Of a stretch of 64,000 nt of DNA, positions 8,907-16,471 are shown in pieces; positions within the stretch are counted from its first letter, which is position 1, and each line of letters starts with the position of its first letter. Location: contig JANPJV010000212.1 in the NCBI GenBank assembly GCA_031425695.1, forward strand, positions 30,365-94,364, given 5' to 3'. A program made the position numbers and the translations under genes. The stretch comes from JANPJV01 sp031425695 (GTDB lineage Bacteria > Pseudomonadota > Gammaproteobacteria > Xanthomonadales > SZUA-5). The notes beneath the pieces are model-generated. The model saw only the letters and a list, made by a program, of their open reading frames with translations, was not told the DNA's origin and ran no database searches.

Positions 8907-10313
8907 TTATGAACTGGACGACTCAGATCCCGGCTTGCTCGAACCTCCCGAGCGCGCAGCCGACGATCCAGCTGACCCGCCCGAGCTTGCCGCGCTGCTG
9001 CCAGCGTTCTGGCTGCTCGACGCGTCGCTCGCTCCGCTGCTGCCGGAACTTGCGCTGCCGGCGAAACCCGCCATCGAGCTCTGGTTCGCCTGTGCCGGGT
9101 TGCCGTGGCTGCCTTGCGACTGCCCCCCGCGGGAAGACTTGACGCGGATATTGTTCTCGACATCCTGGACGCCGCTGCAGCGCTCCGCGTGATCCTCGAT
9201 GCGGTGTTTCATCCAGCGCTCTTCGACCATGCCGGTCAGGGTGACGGTTCCACCCTTCACCGCAACATGGATGTCGGACGCATCGATCACGTGGTCGTCG
9301 AACAATTGTTCGTTGAGGTCTTCGGTGATGCGCTCATCCGAGCGCGTGTAATTGCGCGGGCCGCGGCCGCGGTTGCTACTCTGCATGCCCTGCCCGCGTT
9401 CACTTCCAGATTGACCGTAGTTGCCGCTGCCCATCTGGCGGCCGTCGCTGCCACCGCCGAGCTCGCCGCCGCCGAAGTTACTGCCGCCTGCGCCAAAACG
9501 GCCGCCCTGGTTGGCTGCGTAATCTCCGCCTGATCCGTAGTTGCTCCCCGAGGTGCTGCCAAAGTTGCCGCTCGATCCAAAACCGCCCGAACCATAATCG
9601 CCGCCCTGGGTGAACCCGCTCGAGCCATACTGTCCGCCACTCCCCTGCGAGCCGCGCCCCATCGACCCGTAGTTGCCCTGCGCGCCGACGTTCGCTCCGT
9701 ACTGGCCGCCGCGGCTACCGCCCATGCGCTCCTGGTTCGCGCCGCCGCTCATCTGCTGATTGTCGTTACTGCCACCAGCGGCGCCATGACTGAAACTGCG
9801 GTCCCACTGCCCACCGTGCTGTGGCGCGCCGCCCATCTGCGACTCGGCGCCGAGTGAGCGACCGTAATTGCCACGCGATGGTCCGCCCGACTGTGAACTG
9901 ACCCGACGCGGTTCATCACGTGTCCGCCCATAGTCATTGCCCTGCCGCCCGCCGGAACTCCAACTCGCTCCGCTGCCCTGGCCATCGTCATTGCCGAAAT
10001 TGCCAGCGTCGGAGCTCTCGTAGCCGCGGCCGATTTCTTCATGGTTCTCGCGCGACCCGCGCCCGTAGCTGCCGCTCTGGCCACCCGACCCCTGGTGGTC
10101 GAAGCTGCGCGAATAGTCAGCGTGTCCGGCGCCGCCCATTTGGGAGCCACCGCCCGAATAATCTTCGGAACCACGTCCCGACCCGCCGCTTTGGGAGCCG
10201 CTCTGGCCATGAGCGCCCTGCGCCGATTGGTTAGATCCTTGGGAACCGAACTGGCCGCGATTCTGGTTCTGCTGGCGATTGTCTCCGCCGCGATCGTCGT
10301 TCTGATTTCGCAT
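8907..10313 (-). CDS. BON-domain protein with long Gly/Ser/Asn/Gln-rich region
   Basis: The 468-residue protein starts at an ATG preceded by GGAGGA. Residues 1-320 are low complexity, rich in Gly, Ser, Gln, Asn, Arg and aromatic Tyr/Phe (for example NYGSMGRGSQGSGGQYGSSG). A BON domain follows at about 325-392 (VKGGTVTLTGMVEERWMKHRIE), then a Ser/Gly/Ala tail. BON domains are thought to bind membranes or lipids. There is no signal peptide, so it is probably cytoplasmic. The arginine/tyrosine/glycine mixture is typical of disordered proteins that can phase-separate (inference). A sigma-54 promoter lies 68 bp upstream. Confidence 0.85.
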   Translation of the reverse strand: MRNQNDDRGGDNRQQNQNRGQFGSQGSNQSAQGAHGQSGSQSGGSGRGSEDYSGGGSQMGGAGHADYSRSFDHQGSGGQSGSYGRGSRENHEEIGRGYESSDAGNFGNDDGQGSGASWSSGGRQGNDYGRTRDEPRRVSSQSGGPSRGNYGRSLGAESQMGGAPQHGGQWDRSFSHGAAGGSNDNQQMSGGANQERMGGSRGGQYGANVGAQGNYGSMGRGSQGSGGQYGSSGFTQGGDYGSGGFGSSGNFGSTSGSNYGSGGDYAANQGGRFGAGGSNFGGGELGGGSDGRQMGSGNYGQSGSERGQGMQSSNRGRGPRNYTRSDERITEDLNEQLFDDHVIDASDIHVAVKGGTVTLTGMVEERWMKHRIEDHAERCSGVQDVENNIRVKSSRGGQSQGSHGNPAQANQSSMAGFAGSASSGSSGASDASSSQNAGSSAASSGGSAGSSAARSGGSSKPGSESSSS

Positions 10314-10379
10314 CGCAATTCCTCCGTTTTGAAGCGCGGCGCATCGCGAGTGATGAGCCGCGTCGAGTGCAGGAGAAAT

Positions 10380-10395
10380 GGCAAGAGGCGTGCCA
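10380..10395 (-). promoter_or_regulatory. sigma-54 promoter of the BON gene
   Basis: Minus strand TGGCACG-CCTC-TTGCC matches the -24/-12 consensus TGGCACG-N4-TTGCW except for the last base, with exact GG-GC spacing. It lies about 68 bp before the BON start, and a sigma-54 activator gene is the next locus upstream. Confidence 0.75.
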
Positions 10396-10489
10396 CGCCA
10401 GCCTACTTCGATCTGCCCGTGCAGCGCGCTTTTTCCGGCTGCTCGCACCAGCGCGACAGGAAAGTTTTTCGTGGCAGGAAAAGCTTGCG

Positions 10490-10650
10490 TGCAGTTTTCT
10501 CGGGTGCTGGCAAAGATGAGGCGGCGGAGAAGCTCGGGGGTCTTGCTTGGCGAAGGAGCGCCACCGGTTCCAGGGACGCAACCCAGTCAGCAAGTGCATC
10601 GCGGCGGTCGCCGCTGTCAAGAATGCACAGGCCAGGGTGCAGTTTTTTCG
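10490..10650. promoter_or_regulatory. possible activator sites upstream of the BON promoter
   Basis: The motif TGCAGTTTTCTCG (10490-10502) recurs as TGCAGTTTTTTCG (10638-10650). A third copy, TGCAATTTTTTCG, is at 13835-13847 between two divergent sigma-54 promoters. The sites lie about 100 and 250 bp upstream of the -24 box, a usual distance for enhancer-binding proteins. That they bind the NtrC-family protein encoded here is inference. Confidence 0.3.
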
Positions 10651-10690
10651 AGGGGTCGAGGCTGGCGCAGACTGCAGCTCGACGGCGTTC

Positions 10691-10876
10691 TCAAAGCTGC
10701 TCGATCAGAACTCGACAACGTTCGCAGGACTCGTCGACGCCGTCGAGAAAATCCAGCGCCTGCGGGCAATTGCCGAGCTCAAGGTGACGGCGCACGACCT
10801 GGGCGGACATGAGGGCCGCATTGATGGCGTTACGCAGGGCGTGATTGCGGTGTGCGTCAGCATCGCCCCCGTTCAT
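10691..10876 (-). CDS. 61-residue protein resembling a histidine-kinase dimerisation/phosphoacceptor helix pair
   Basis: The ATG overlaps the stop of the sigma-54 activator gene (ATGA), so the two are translationally coupled. The protein is helical, with an H-box-like HALRNAINAALMSAQ, then a second segment (QALDFLDGVDESCERCRVLI) like the return helix of a kinase dimerisation domain. No ATP-binding domain follows. It could be a stand-alone phosphotransfer or sequestering partner of the adjacent receiver, or a kinase remnant. I do not recognise a named family. Confidence 0.55.
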   Translation of the reverse strand: MNGGDADAHRNHALRNAINAALMSAQVVRRHLELGNCPQALDFLDGVDESCERCRVLIEQL

Positions 10877-12216
10877 GCGGCGACGTCGCCGTCGCTCGAA
10901 CCCTGCGCGTAGCGCGCAAGCTGGTTGTGAACGGTGCGCACACTTATCCCCAGCATGCGCGCGGCGGCGGTCTTGTCGTGATTGCAATGGGCCAAGGTCT
11001 TCAGGAGTACCTTGCGCTCGACTTCCGACAGGCTCATGCCCACCTTGAAAAGGATCGCCTGTTCGGATTCGTGCAGCGCGGGCGCCATCACGCTGTTCGG
11101 GCGCACCTGCAGGGCATCGCCAGAATCAAGAAGGTAAGCACGCTGGACGGCACTGCGCAGCTCGCGCACGTTGCCCGGCCAGGGATGCTGGAGCAGTGAG
11201 GCTTCACTGCCGGGCAGCAGATACTTCGAGCCCCCATAGCGCTCATTCAGCCGTTCGATGAAGAGCTCGGCCAGCAGCAGCACGTCGTCGCCGCGCTCGC
11301 GCAACGGTGGCAGGTTGAGTGGAATATCAGCCAGGCGGTAATAGAGATCTTCGCGCAGGCGGCCACTCGCGATAGCAGCCAGGGGATCACGGTTGGTCGC
11401 GGCAACGATACGGACCGGTGTCGCGGTAGCCTCGACGCCGCCGACGCGGGTGACCGTGCCGGTCTCGAGCACGCGCAGCAGGTAGACCTGCAGAGCCAGC
11501 GGCATCTCGGTGATCTCATCGAGGAACAAGGTGCCGTTCGCGGCCTGTTCGAAGACGCCCTGATGGCGCGCATGCGCGCCGGTGAAGCTGCCGCGCTCGT
11601 GGCCGAACAACTGGCTCGCGAGCAGCTCTGCCGGCACGGCACCGCAATTGATGGCGACGAATGCTCCCTGGCGCCCGCTCGCTTCGTGCAGCGCGCGCGC
11701 CACCACTTCCTTGCCCGTACCACTCTCGCCCACCAGCAGGACCGAGGCATCGGCGGGGCCGATTCGCTGGATGGCACGGAATACAGAATGCATGGCGGCC
11801 GAGCGCCCGGTCAGCCCGCGCACCGCCGGGCAGTCAAGTGGCGCTGCACCCTTGCCGGTGCGCTGCAATACTCGATGCAGCAGTGACGTGTATTGGTTGC
11901 CGTGCAACGGCTTGATCAGATACTCGACCGCGGGGCTCGACACCGCCCGCTGGGCCGATTCCAGCGTGGGCTGCGCCGTGACGATGGCAATCTGGCCATG
12001 GCGCGTGAGATCGATTTCATGGATGAGATCCATCCCAGATCCATCGGGTAATCCGAGATCGACCAGCATGAGGTCCATGCGCGTGCATCCCACCGATTCG
12101 CGCGCCTGGCGGAGCGTGTGCGCCAGGTGCACCGAGAAGCCTTCCTGCGACGCCAGTTCCCCTGCCGAGCGCGCAAACGTGCGGTCATCGTCAAGGATGA
12201 GCATATTTGGCTGCAT
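10873..12216 (-). CDS. sigma-54-dependent response regulator, NtrC family
   Basis: The 447-residue protein has a receiver domain (about 1-120; ILDDDRT, phosphoacceptor in LMLVDLGLPDGSG, lysine in LIKPL), an AAA+ domain (about 135-365; Walker A GESGTGKE, Walker B GTLFLDEI) and a Fis-type helix-turn-helix at the C-terminus (DKTAAARMLGISVRTVHNQL). The sigma-54 contact loop reads GSFTGA rather than GAFTGA; that variant still keeps the key FTGA. It should activate sigma-54 promoters, and five such sequences lie within 5 kb. No full histidine kinase gene is adjacent. Confidence 0.93.
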   Translation of the reverse strand: MQPNMLILDDDRTFARSAGELASQEGFSVHLAHTLRQARESVGCTRMDLMLVDLGLPDGSGMDLIHEIDLTRHGQIAIVTAQPTLESAQRAVSSPAVEYLIKPLHGNQYTSLLHRVLQRTGKGAAPLDCPAVRGLTGRSAAMHSVFRAIQRIGPADASVLLVGESGTGKEVVARALHEASGRQGAFVAINCGAVPAELLASQLFGHERGSFTGAHARHQGVFEQAANGTLFLDEITEMPLALQVYLLRVLETGTVTRVGGVEATATPVRIVAATNRDPLAAIASGRLREDLYYRLADIPLNLPPLRERGDDVLLLAELFIERLNERYGGSKYLLPGSEASLLQHPWPGNVRELRSAVQRAYLLDSGDALQVRPNSVMAPALHESEQAILFKVGMSLSEVERKVLLKTLAHCNHDKTAAARMLGISVRTVHNQLARYAQGSSDGDVAA

Positions 12217-12547
12217 GGTGTTTGCCTGCCGAATCGTGTGGAACGCTGCCGCCGTAAATTGGCCGACTCGCGGTCGATGCAGCGTGAACCGGAGGGTAAG
12301 TTTTTGCGGCAGATATGCATCAGCGCTGTGGACTCAAGCGATGCCCTGCTCTTGTAGATCAGGTTGCTCCGGGGTGGTGCTCGCTCCCACCATAGGTCTC
12401 TCGGGCGCTACTTGAGAGCGCTTCGCACCTGTCCGAAGGGCAGGTGTTCGAAGAATCTGCAGTGCGAGCAAGCCCCCTGAGGAGGCGCCAATGCCGACCA
12501 CGGGAAAGCTGAGTGCCAGGGGTCGGGTGCGCCCTTGGCGTACCGGG
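12217..12547. other. intergenic stretch upstream of the sigma-54 activator
   Basis: No gene is supported here. The part near 12217-12310 should hold the activator's promoter, but I see neither a clear sigma-70 nor a sigma-54 sequence. GC-rich dyads near 12345-12480 may end the upstream receiver gene's transcript. Confidence 0.4.
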
Positions 12548-12997
12548 TTACGCTCCGGTGCGCCGGCTGCCCGACAGGGCAGCGATCTGATCCGTGAGTT
12601 GCTCGAAAATTATCGGCTTCATCAACTGTGCCGAAAACCCCGCGGCATGGGTCGTTCTGGCAAGCGATTCCGAGCCATGACCGCTCACCGCTATCACCGG
12701 CACCTCGCGCAACGCTGGCCATTCGCTTTGCCGGATGAGCGCGAGCAGCTCGAACCCATCTTTGTCAGGCATGGATACATCGGTGAGAACGATGTCGGGC
12801 TTTTTCGCCTTGATGTGCTTCCAGGCGTCGTCGACGCTGCTCGCAGCCGCTACGGCCGCGCCTTCAAAGCGCAGCAAAGCCGCAAGGGAGTAGCGGGTGG
12901 CTTGATCATCGTCGACAAGAACGATGAAGAGGCCTCGACAGCTCCCCAGACTCGTACGCGGCTGCGGGCGTGTGTCGAAAGACATCGGTTTGCTCAT
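12548..12997 (-). CDS. single-domain response regulator
   Basis: This 149-residue protein is a receiver domain with no output domain. It has the acidic cluster VDDDQATR near residue 29, the phosphoacceptor in VLTDVSMPDKDG, the switch serine in AVSGHG and the lysine in LMKPI. Such proteins relay phosphate or act by protein contact. It follows the hemerythrin gene on the same strand with a hairpin in the gap. No ribosome site is clear before either ATG (12997 or 12985). The cognate kinase is not in the window near it. Confidence 0.88.
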   Translation of the reverse strand: MSKPMSFDTRPQPRTSLGSCRGLFIVLVDDDQATRYSLAALLRFEGAAVAAASSVDDAWKHIKAKKPDIVLTDVSMPDKDGFELLALIRQSEWPALREVPVIAVSGHGSESLARTTHAAGFSAQLMKPIIFEQLTDQIAALSGSRRTGA

Positions 12998-13050
12998 TGG
13001 AAAGGTTGAGCTTGACCCAAGTCATGTCCATTCAGCGCGAGGGCTAGTTG

Positions 13051-13077
13051 GCAGAGCGCCGCTCCACGCCGCTCTGC
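13051..13077 (-). terminator. hairpin after the hemerythrin gene
   Basis: GCAGAGCG and CGCTCTGC form a stem of 8-10 bp between the hemerythrin stop and the receiver gene. No T-run follows, so it may only pause or stabilise the transcript. Confidence 0.35.
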
Positions 13078-13088
13078 TTAGCTCGCGC

Positions 13089-13658
13089 CTATTGCCTGCT
13101 GGACGAACCGGACGAACGGCTTGCCTGCTGCAGTCCATTACCCGAGCGGGCCGATGACGCGCGCCCTTTGCCATTTGTCTGGCGGAGCTCTGCCTTGAGC
13201 TCGCTCTTGCGCTCATTGATCTGTCGTCCGAGCGCCTTCATGTCGAGGTCGGTCTTGCGCACGGTCGGGAACATCTGGTCCTCTTCCTCGCGCACATGGT
13301 GCTTGACGTATTCCTTCAGCACCTTCACGTGGGAGCCGAGTTGCTCATCGTCGCGATCGAGCGTGCGGATGACCTCGATCAGCCCTTCCAGCGTGCCGTG
13401 CTCGACCGTCGCTTCCCAGATGAGCTTCTTCTGGTCTGCTTTGTTGTCGCGCTCCAGGGCCACGAGCGCCTGCGGATAGAAGATTTCTTCCTCGGCCTTG
13501 GCGTGCACGGTGAGTTCGTCGCAAATCCGCTCCGCAATCTCGCGCTTGGCCGCGTTTCCTGACTCAGCCTCAAACTGCTTGAACAGCTCGTCGACGTTGC
13601 GATGGTCCTTGGTGAGGATCGCAATGGCGCTGTCTTCTGATTCTCCGAATCCAAACAT
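13089..13658 (-). CDS. hemerythrin (HHE) domain protein
   Basis: The 189-residue protein has a hemerythrin-like four-helix bundle over residues 8-140, with the expected ligand histidines and glutamates: KDHRNVDELF, LTVHAKAEEEIFYP, VEHGTLEGLI and HHVREEEDQMFP. These proteins bind a di-iron centre and are linked to oxygen or nitrosative-stress sensing. The last 40 residues are a Ser/Arg/Gly-rich tail ending SRSSGSSSRQ, like the disordered proteins nearby. A sigma-54 promoter lies 65 bp upstream. Confidence 0.9.
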   Translation of the reverse strand: MFGFGESEDSAIAILTKDHRNVDELFKQFEAESGNAAKREIAERICDELTVHAKAEEEIFYPQALVALERDNKADQKKLIWEATVEHGTLEGLIEVIRTLDRDDEQLGSHVKVLKEYVKHHVREEEDQMFPTVRKTDLDMKALGRQINERKSELKAELRQTNGKGRASSARSGNGLQQASRSSGSSSRQ

Positions 13659-13721
13659 GGTGAGTCCTTTTGTCGTGGGTGGGTTACTCGGCCTTCAACG
13701 CCTTGAGGCTGCGACGGCTGG

Positions 13722-13737
13722 AGCAATGCGCATGCCA
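13722..13737 (-). promoter_or_regulatory. sigma-54 promoter of the hemerythrin gene
   Basis: Minus strand TGGCATG-CGCA-TTGCT has exact -24/-12 spacing and differs from consensus by one base in the -24 box. It lies 65 bp before the hemerythrin ATG and is divergent from the promoter at 13892-13907. Confidence 0.75.
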
Positions 13738-13891
13738 GCGTGCGTTGCGCGACCGGGACCGCGACAACATCTCGACCAGCCAGCCTGTTCCCGGGTCAGG
13801 TTCACGGCGGCTCCCTGCAAGGCTTTCCTACGCCTGCAATTTTTTCGCACTGTCGAGCCGCGCTACACCCGCATTTGCAAGGCCCTGGCGG

Positions 13892-13907
13892 CGGCACGGA
13901 CTTTGCT
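13892..13907 (+). promoter_or_regulatory. sigma-54 promoter of the Gln/Asn-rich protein gene
   Basis: Plus strand CGGCACG-GACT-TTGCT keeps GG at -24 and GC at -12 with exact spacing; only the first base differs from consensus. It ends 46 bp before the ATG at 13954. The 154-bp space between it and the divergent hemerythrin promoter holds a copy of the TGCARTTTTYTCG motif (13835-13847). Confidence 0.75.
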
Positions 13908-13953
13908 GAAGCCACGCGGTCGGCAACGTGGCCGACTCCTGACGGAGATCGCT

Positions 13954-14388
13954 ATGAACAACCAGAACCAGGGCAACCAGGGCAAACAGGGCAACCAGGG
14001 CAAACAGAATCAGGGCAGCCAGAACCAAGGCGAAAACAATCAGCAACGCCAGGGCCAGGGCCAGAACGACCAGCAGCAGGGTCGCGGTCAGGGTGGCGGC
14101 AACAATGACCAGCAGCAGGGCCGCGAACAGGGCAGCAACAACGATCAGCAGCAGGGCCGCGGGCAAGCCGGCGGCAACGACCAGCAGCAGGGTCGCAGCC
14201 AAGGCGGCGGCGGCAACGACCAGCAGCAGGGCCGCGGCCAAGGCGGCGGCAACAACAACCAGGAGCAGGGCCGCGGACAGGTCGGCGGCAACGAGCAGGA
14301 GCAGGGCCGCGGCCAGGGTGGCAATAACGACCAGGGCCGTAGCCAGGGCAACAACCACGAGCAGGGCCGCAGCGGAAACAATCGCTAA
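13954..14388 (+). CDS. 144-residue Gln/Gly/Asn-rich repeat protein
   Basis: The start ATG is preceded by ACGGAG. The whole protein is low complexity. It begins with NQGKQG-type repeats and continues as about ten variants of an 11-13-residue unit (NDQQQGRGQGGG). There are no hydrophobic segments, no cysteines and almost no aromatic residues, so it should be soluble and unfolded. I know no function. The KGG-type gene follows by 62 bp with its own ribosome site (GTGGAG), so the two probably share the sigma-54 promoter. Confidence 0.75.
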   Translation: MNNQNQGNQGKQGNQGKQNQGSQNQGENNQQRQGQGQNDQQQGRGQGGGNNDQQQGREQGSNNDQQQGRGQAGGNDQQQGRSQGGGGNDQQQGRGQGGGNNNQEQGRGQVGGNEQEQGRGQGGNNDQGRSQGNNHEQGRSGNNR

Positions 14389-14450
14389 ATGACGACGCGC
14401 CGCCCCGCGGCACGTTCGCAATCCAACCGATAACGAGTGGAGATACACGC

Positions 14451-15005
14451 ATGAAAGGTTCATCTTCGGAAAGCAGCAAGAGCGGTGGCAGCAGTTCCTC
14501 CTCGTCCAAAGGCAGCCAGACTGGCAGCCGCGAGGAAGACAGCAAGTCCATGAGTGGTGGCAGCAAGGGCGGCTCTTCGAATGAGTCGCGCGGCAGCAGC
14601 AGCCGTTCGGACGATTCGAATAGCCGTTCGAGCACGGGCGGCAGTCAGGGCGGCAACAGCAGCGAGCGCGGGTTTGCCGCGATGGATCCGGAAGAGCAGC
14701 GCCGCATTGCCGCCAAGGGTGGCCGGGCCGCGCAGGAATCCGGTAACGCGCATGAGTTCACCCGCGAAGAAGCGTCCGAAGGCGGACGCGCCAGTGCGGA
14801 TGCACGCGCCGAGGAAAGCAGCAGCAACAGCCGTTCGGGAGGCAGCGACTCGCGCTCGGCAACAGGCACCGGCGGCAGCCGCGGCGAAAGCTCCGGAAGC
14901 AAGGGAGAGAGCTCCGGCAGCAAGAGCACTGGCTCTCACAGCAGCTCCGGCAGCAGCTCGGGCAAGAGCGGCAACAATGGCAGCAGCTCCGGGGGTCGCA
15001 AGTAA
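14451..15005 (+). CDS. KGG-motif (stress-induced, YciG-like) disordered protein
   Basis: The 184-residue protein is mostly Ser/Gly/Asp/Arg. A central segment at about residues 74-117 carries the KGG-type pattern: GFAAMDPEEQRRIAAKGGRA, then HEFTREEASEGGRAS. KGG repeats occur in small general-stress proteins such as YciG and fungal CON-10. The flanks are long serine-rich tails, longer than in YciG. It is followed by a strong terminator, which ends the two-gene plus-strand unit. Confidence 0.82.
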   Translation: MKGSSSESSKSGGSSSSSSKGSQTGSREEDSKSMSGGSKGGSSNESRGSSSRSDDSNSRSSTGGSQGGNSSERGFAAMDPEEQRRIAAKGGRAAQESGNAHEFTREEASEGGRASADARAEESSSNSRSGGSDSRSATGTGGSRGESSGSKGESSGSKSTGSHSSSGSSSGKSGNNGSSSGGRK

Positions 15006-15079
15006 CTGATTGCCAGCGGCGGTTTGAACGGGCTCGTTCCCTCCTTGGCGAGCCCGTTCGAACCAGGCTGATCGCGACA

Positions 15080-15112
15080 CCAAAAAAGGCCGCCCATGGG
15101 CGGCCTTTTTGG
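15080..15112 (+). terminator. strong bidirectional terminator
   Basis: GGCCGCCC-AT-GGGCGGCC is a perfect 8-bp stem with an A-run before it and TTTTT after it. It is placed after the KGG gene and would also work on the minus strand. Confidence 0.9.
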
Positions 15113-15224
15113 TTGTCATCTGGGTCGTCTAAACCCTGGGTCGTATTGCAGTGAAGCAATCCGGCGCGTCGCCTTCATCACCTGGCGAACTGCTGCTTCG
15201 TTGCGCTCCTCACAATAAGGAATG

Positions 15225-15251
15225 GGGCGGCTGAACAACCGTTAGCCGCCC
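15225..15251 (-). terminator. hairpin terminator after the alpha/beta hydrolase gene
   Basis: On the minus strand GGGCGGCT and AGCCGCCC form an 8-bp stem with an 11-base loop, 7 bp after the hydrolase stop. The following bases are only weakly T-rich. Confidence 0.5.
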
Positions 15252-15258
15252 ACCTGGA

Positions 15259-16020
15259 TCAAGCCGCGCGCCGCGCCACTCGGGATGAGCCGCGGTCAGA
15301 ATCGGAGTGCTCGATCAGCAGGTCGCTGACCAACCGCATCACCGCGGGATTCCAGCCCATGCCGATGTGGCTGCCCGGCACTTCGATGTCCTTGACCTTC
15401 GATCGCGTGCCCTGGTGGCAGCAGGTCTGCCAGGCGACGATGCCGTCCGAGCGGCTGTAGATCGAGGTGGTCGGGACCGTCGGCGGTTTGCGCAGGCGAC
15501 GGATCATGGCCGAGTTCATCAAAGGCCGTTGTCCATTGAGCATTCGAAAAACCCAGGAGACATTCGTGTAATCGGTGCCGTCGTTGAACGGCGTGCCAAG
15601 GGTGATCACCTGGCGGACGCGGGATTTCAGCACCTTGGCAAGCTCGCGGGCATAGAGACCGCCGAGGCTCCAGCCAATCAGCGTGGCACGGCCGGCAAAC
15701 GGACGGATCAGGTCGGCGGTGTGATCAGCCAACTCCGCGATCCACGCGTCGACGTCACCCTTGGGACCGGTGTTGAATCCGCGGCCCCAGTCCATCGCGT
15801 GAAAACCCATCGATTGGCAATGTTGGCGCAGGGGCGCAAGGGCACGTCCATCGCTGGCCAAGCCGGGGAACAGTACGATCGGATGTCCGTCTCCTCGACC
15901 TGGACTCCTGATGGACTGGAATTTATGCGAGATGAACTCGCAGGCCGCACGCAGCGGCTCGGTGCCGAGGAGTCGCAGCGGAGGTCGGGTGATGGCGTGT
16001 GCACTTGCTTGCTGGTTCAT
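15259..16020 (-). CDS. alpha/beta hydrolase (putative esterase/lipase)
   Basis: The 253-residue protein has a nucleophile elbow GWSLGG at about 140-145, an oxyanion-side VLFPGLAS motif near residue 60, and a late GSHIGMG that can hold the catalytic histidine. The fold is that of a cytoplasmic esterase; there is no signal peptide and the substrate is unknown. The ATG at 16020 is preferred to a TTG five codons upstream. It is divergent from the 60-residue protein gene and has its own sigma-54 promoter at 16056-16071. Confidence 0.82.
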   Translation of the reverse strand: MNQQASAHAITRPPLRLLGTEPLRAACEFISHKFQSIRSPGRGDGHPIVLFPGLASDGRALAPLRQHCQSMGFHAMDWGRGFNTGPKGDVDAWIAELADHTADLIRPFAGRATLIGWSLGGLYARELAKVLKSRVRQVITLGTPFNDGTDYTNVSWVFRMLNGQRPLMNSAMIRRLRKPPTVPTTSIYSRSDGIVAWQTCCHQGTRSKVKDIEVPGSHIGMGWNPAVMRLVSDLLIEHSDSDRGSSRVARRAA

Positions 16021-16055
16021 GGGGGATTCGCGCAATAAAATCGATTCTGCTGCAG

Positions 16056-16071
16056 AGCAATATGAATGCCA
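16056..16071 (-). promoter_or_regulatory. sigma-54 promoter of the hydrolase gene
   Basis: Minus strand TGGCATT-CATA-TTGCT has exact -24/-12 spacing. The -12 box is 37 bp before the hydrolase ATG, so the transcript leader would be about 25 bases. Confidence 0.7.
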
Positions 16072-16212
16072 GACGCCAAGTCCTTGATCTTGTTATGGCC
16101 GAAGGCCAACCGATCGGGCAGATTGAACGGGGTGAAAACAGCCCGGTCGGCGTTTTGCTCACCGGCGACCCGTGCCCCTCAACCAGCGCGCCAAGTTGCG
16201 CCAACGCACGCC

Positions 16213-16228
16213 CGGCACATTCCTTGCT
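16213..16228 (+). promoter_or_regulatory. sigma-54 promoter of the 60-residue protein gene
   Basis: Plus strand CGGCACA-TTCC-TTGCT has exact -24/-12 spacing and ends 43 bp before the ATG at 16272. With 16056-16071 it forms a divergent pair 141 bp apart, much like the pair at 13722/13892. Confidence 0.7.
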
Positions 16229-16271
16229 GCCGATTCGTGTCGGCAATCCGCCGATCCACACGGAGTCGAAC

Positions 16272-16454
16272 ATGTCCCAGAATGGCGGCCAAGGCGGTCC
16301 CAAGGGTAGCAGCAGCGGCAAGGGCCAACAGCCCGCTCCAGGCCGCAACAATTCAAACGATGGCGGGAACGGCGGAGCCGGCAAGGGCGACGCGAAGGAC
16401 GGCAAGAGTGCCAACTCCGGAAGCTCCGGCGGCAGCAGCGGGCGCGCTAAGTAA
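16272..16454 (+). CDS. 60-residue Gly/Ser/Lys/Asn-rich small protein
   Basis: The ATG is preceded by CGGAG at 7 bp. The protein (MSQNGGQGGPKGSSSGKGQQ at its start, SSGGSSGRAK at its end) is fully low complexity, basic and without hydrophobic residues. It resembles the other disordered proteins of this island in composition and has its own sigma-54 promoter. Being short and low complexity it could be dismissed as noise; the ribosome site and promoter argue it is real. Confidence 0.6.
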   Translation: MSQNGGQGGPKGSSSGKGQQPAPGRNNSNDGGNGGAGKGDAKDGKSANSGSSGGSSGRAK

Positions 16455-16471
16455 CGACCGAACCGATTTTT

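Noticed and set aside
13954..14388. Out-of-frame reading of the Gln/Asn repeat as an Ala/Thr/Arg-rich or antisense Leu/Ala-rich membrane protein
   Set aside because: The chosen frame has a ribosome site and a promoter. The antisense leucine-rich frame is an artefact of CAG/GGC repeats.
14389..14450. A sixth sigma-54 promoter before the KGG gene
   Set aside because: GGCACG is present, but no TTGC follows at the right spacing. Read-through from the upstream gene is more likely.
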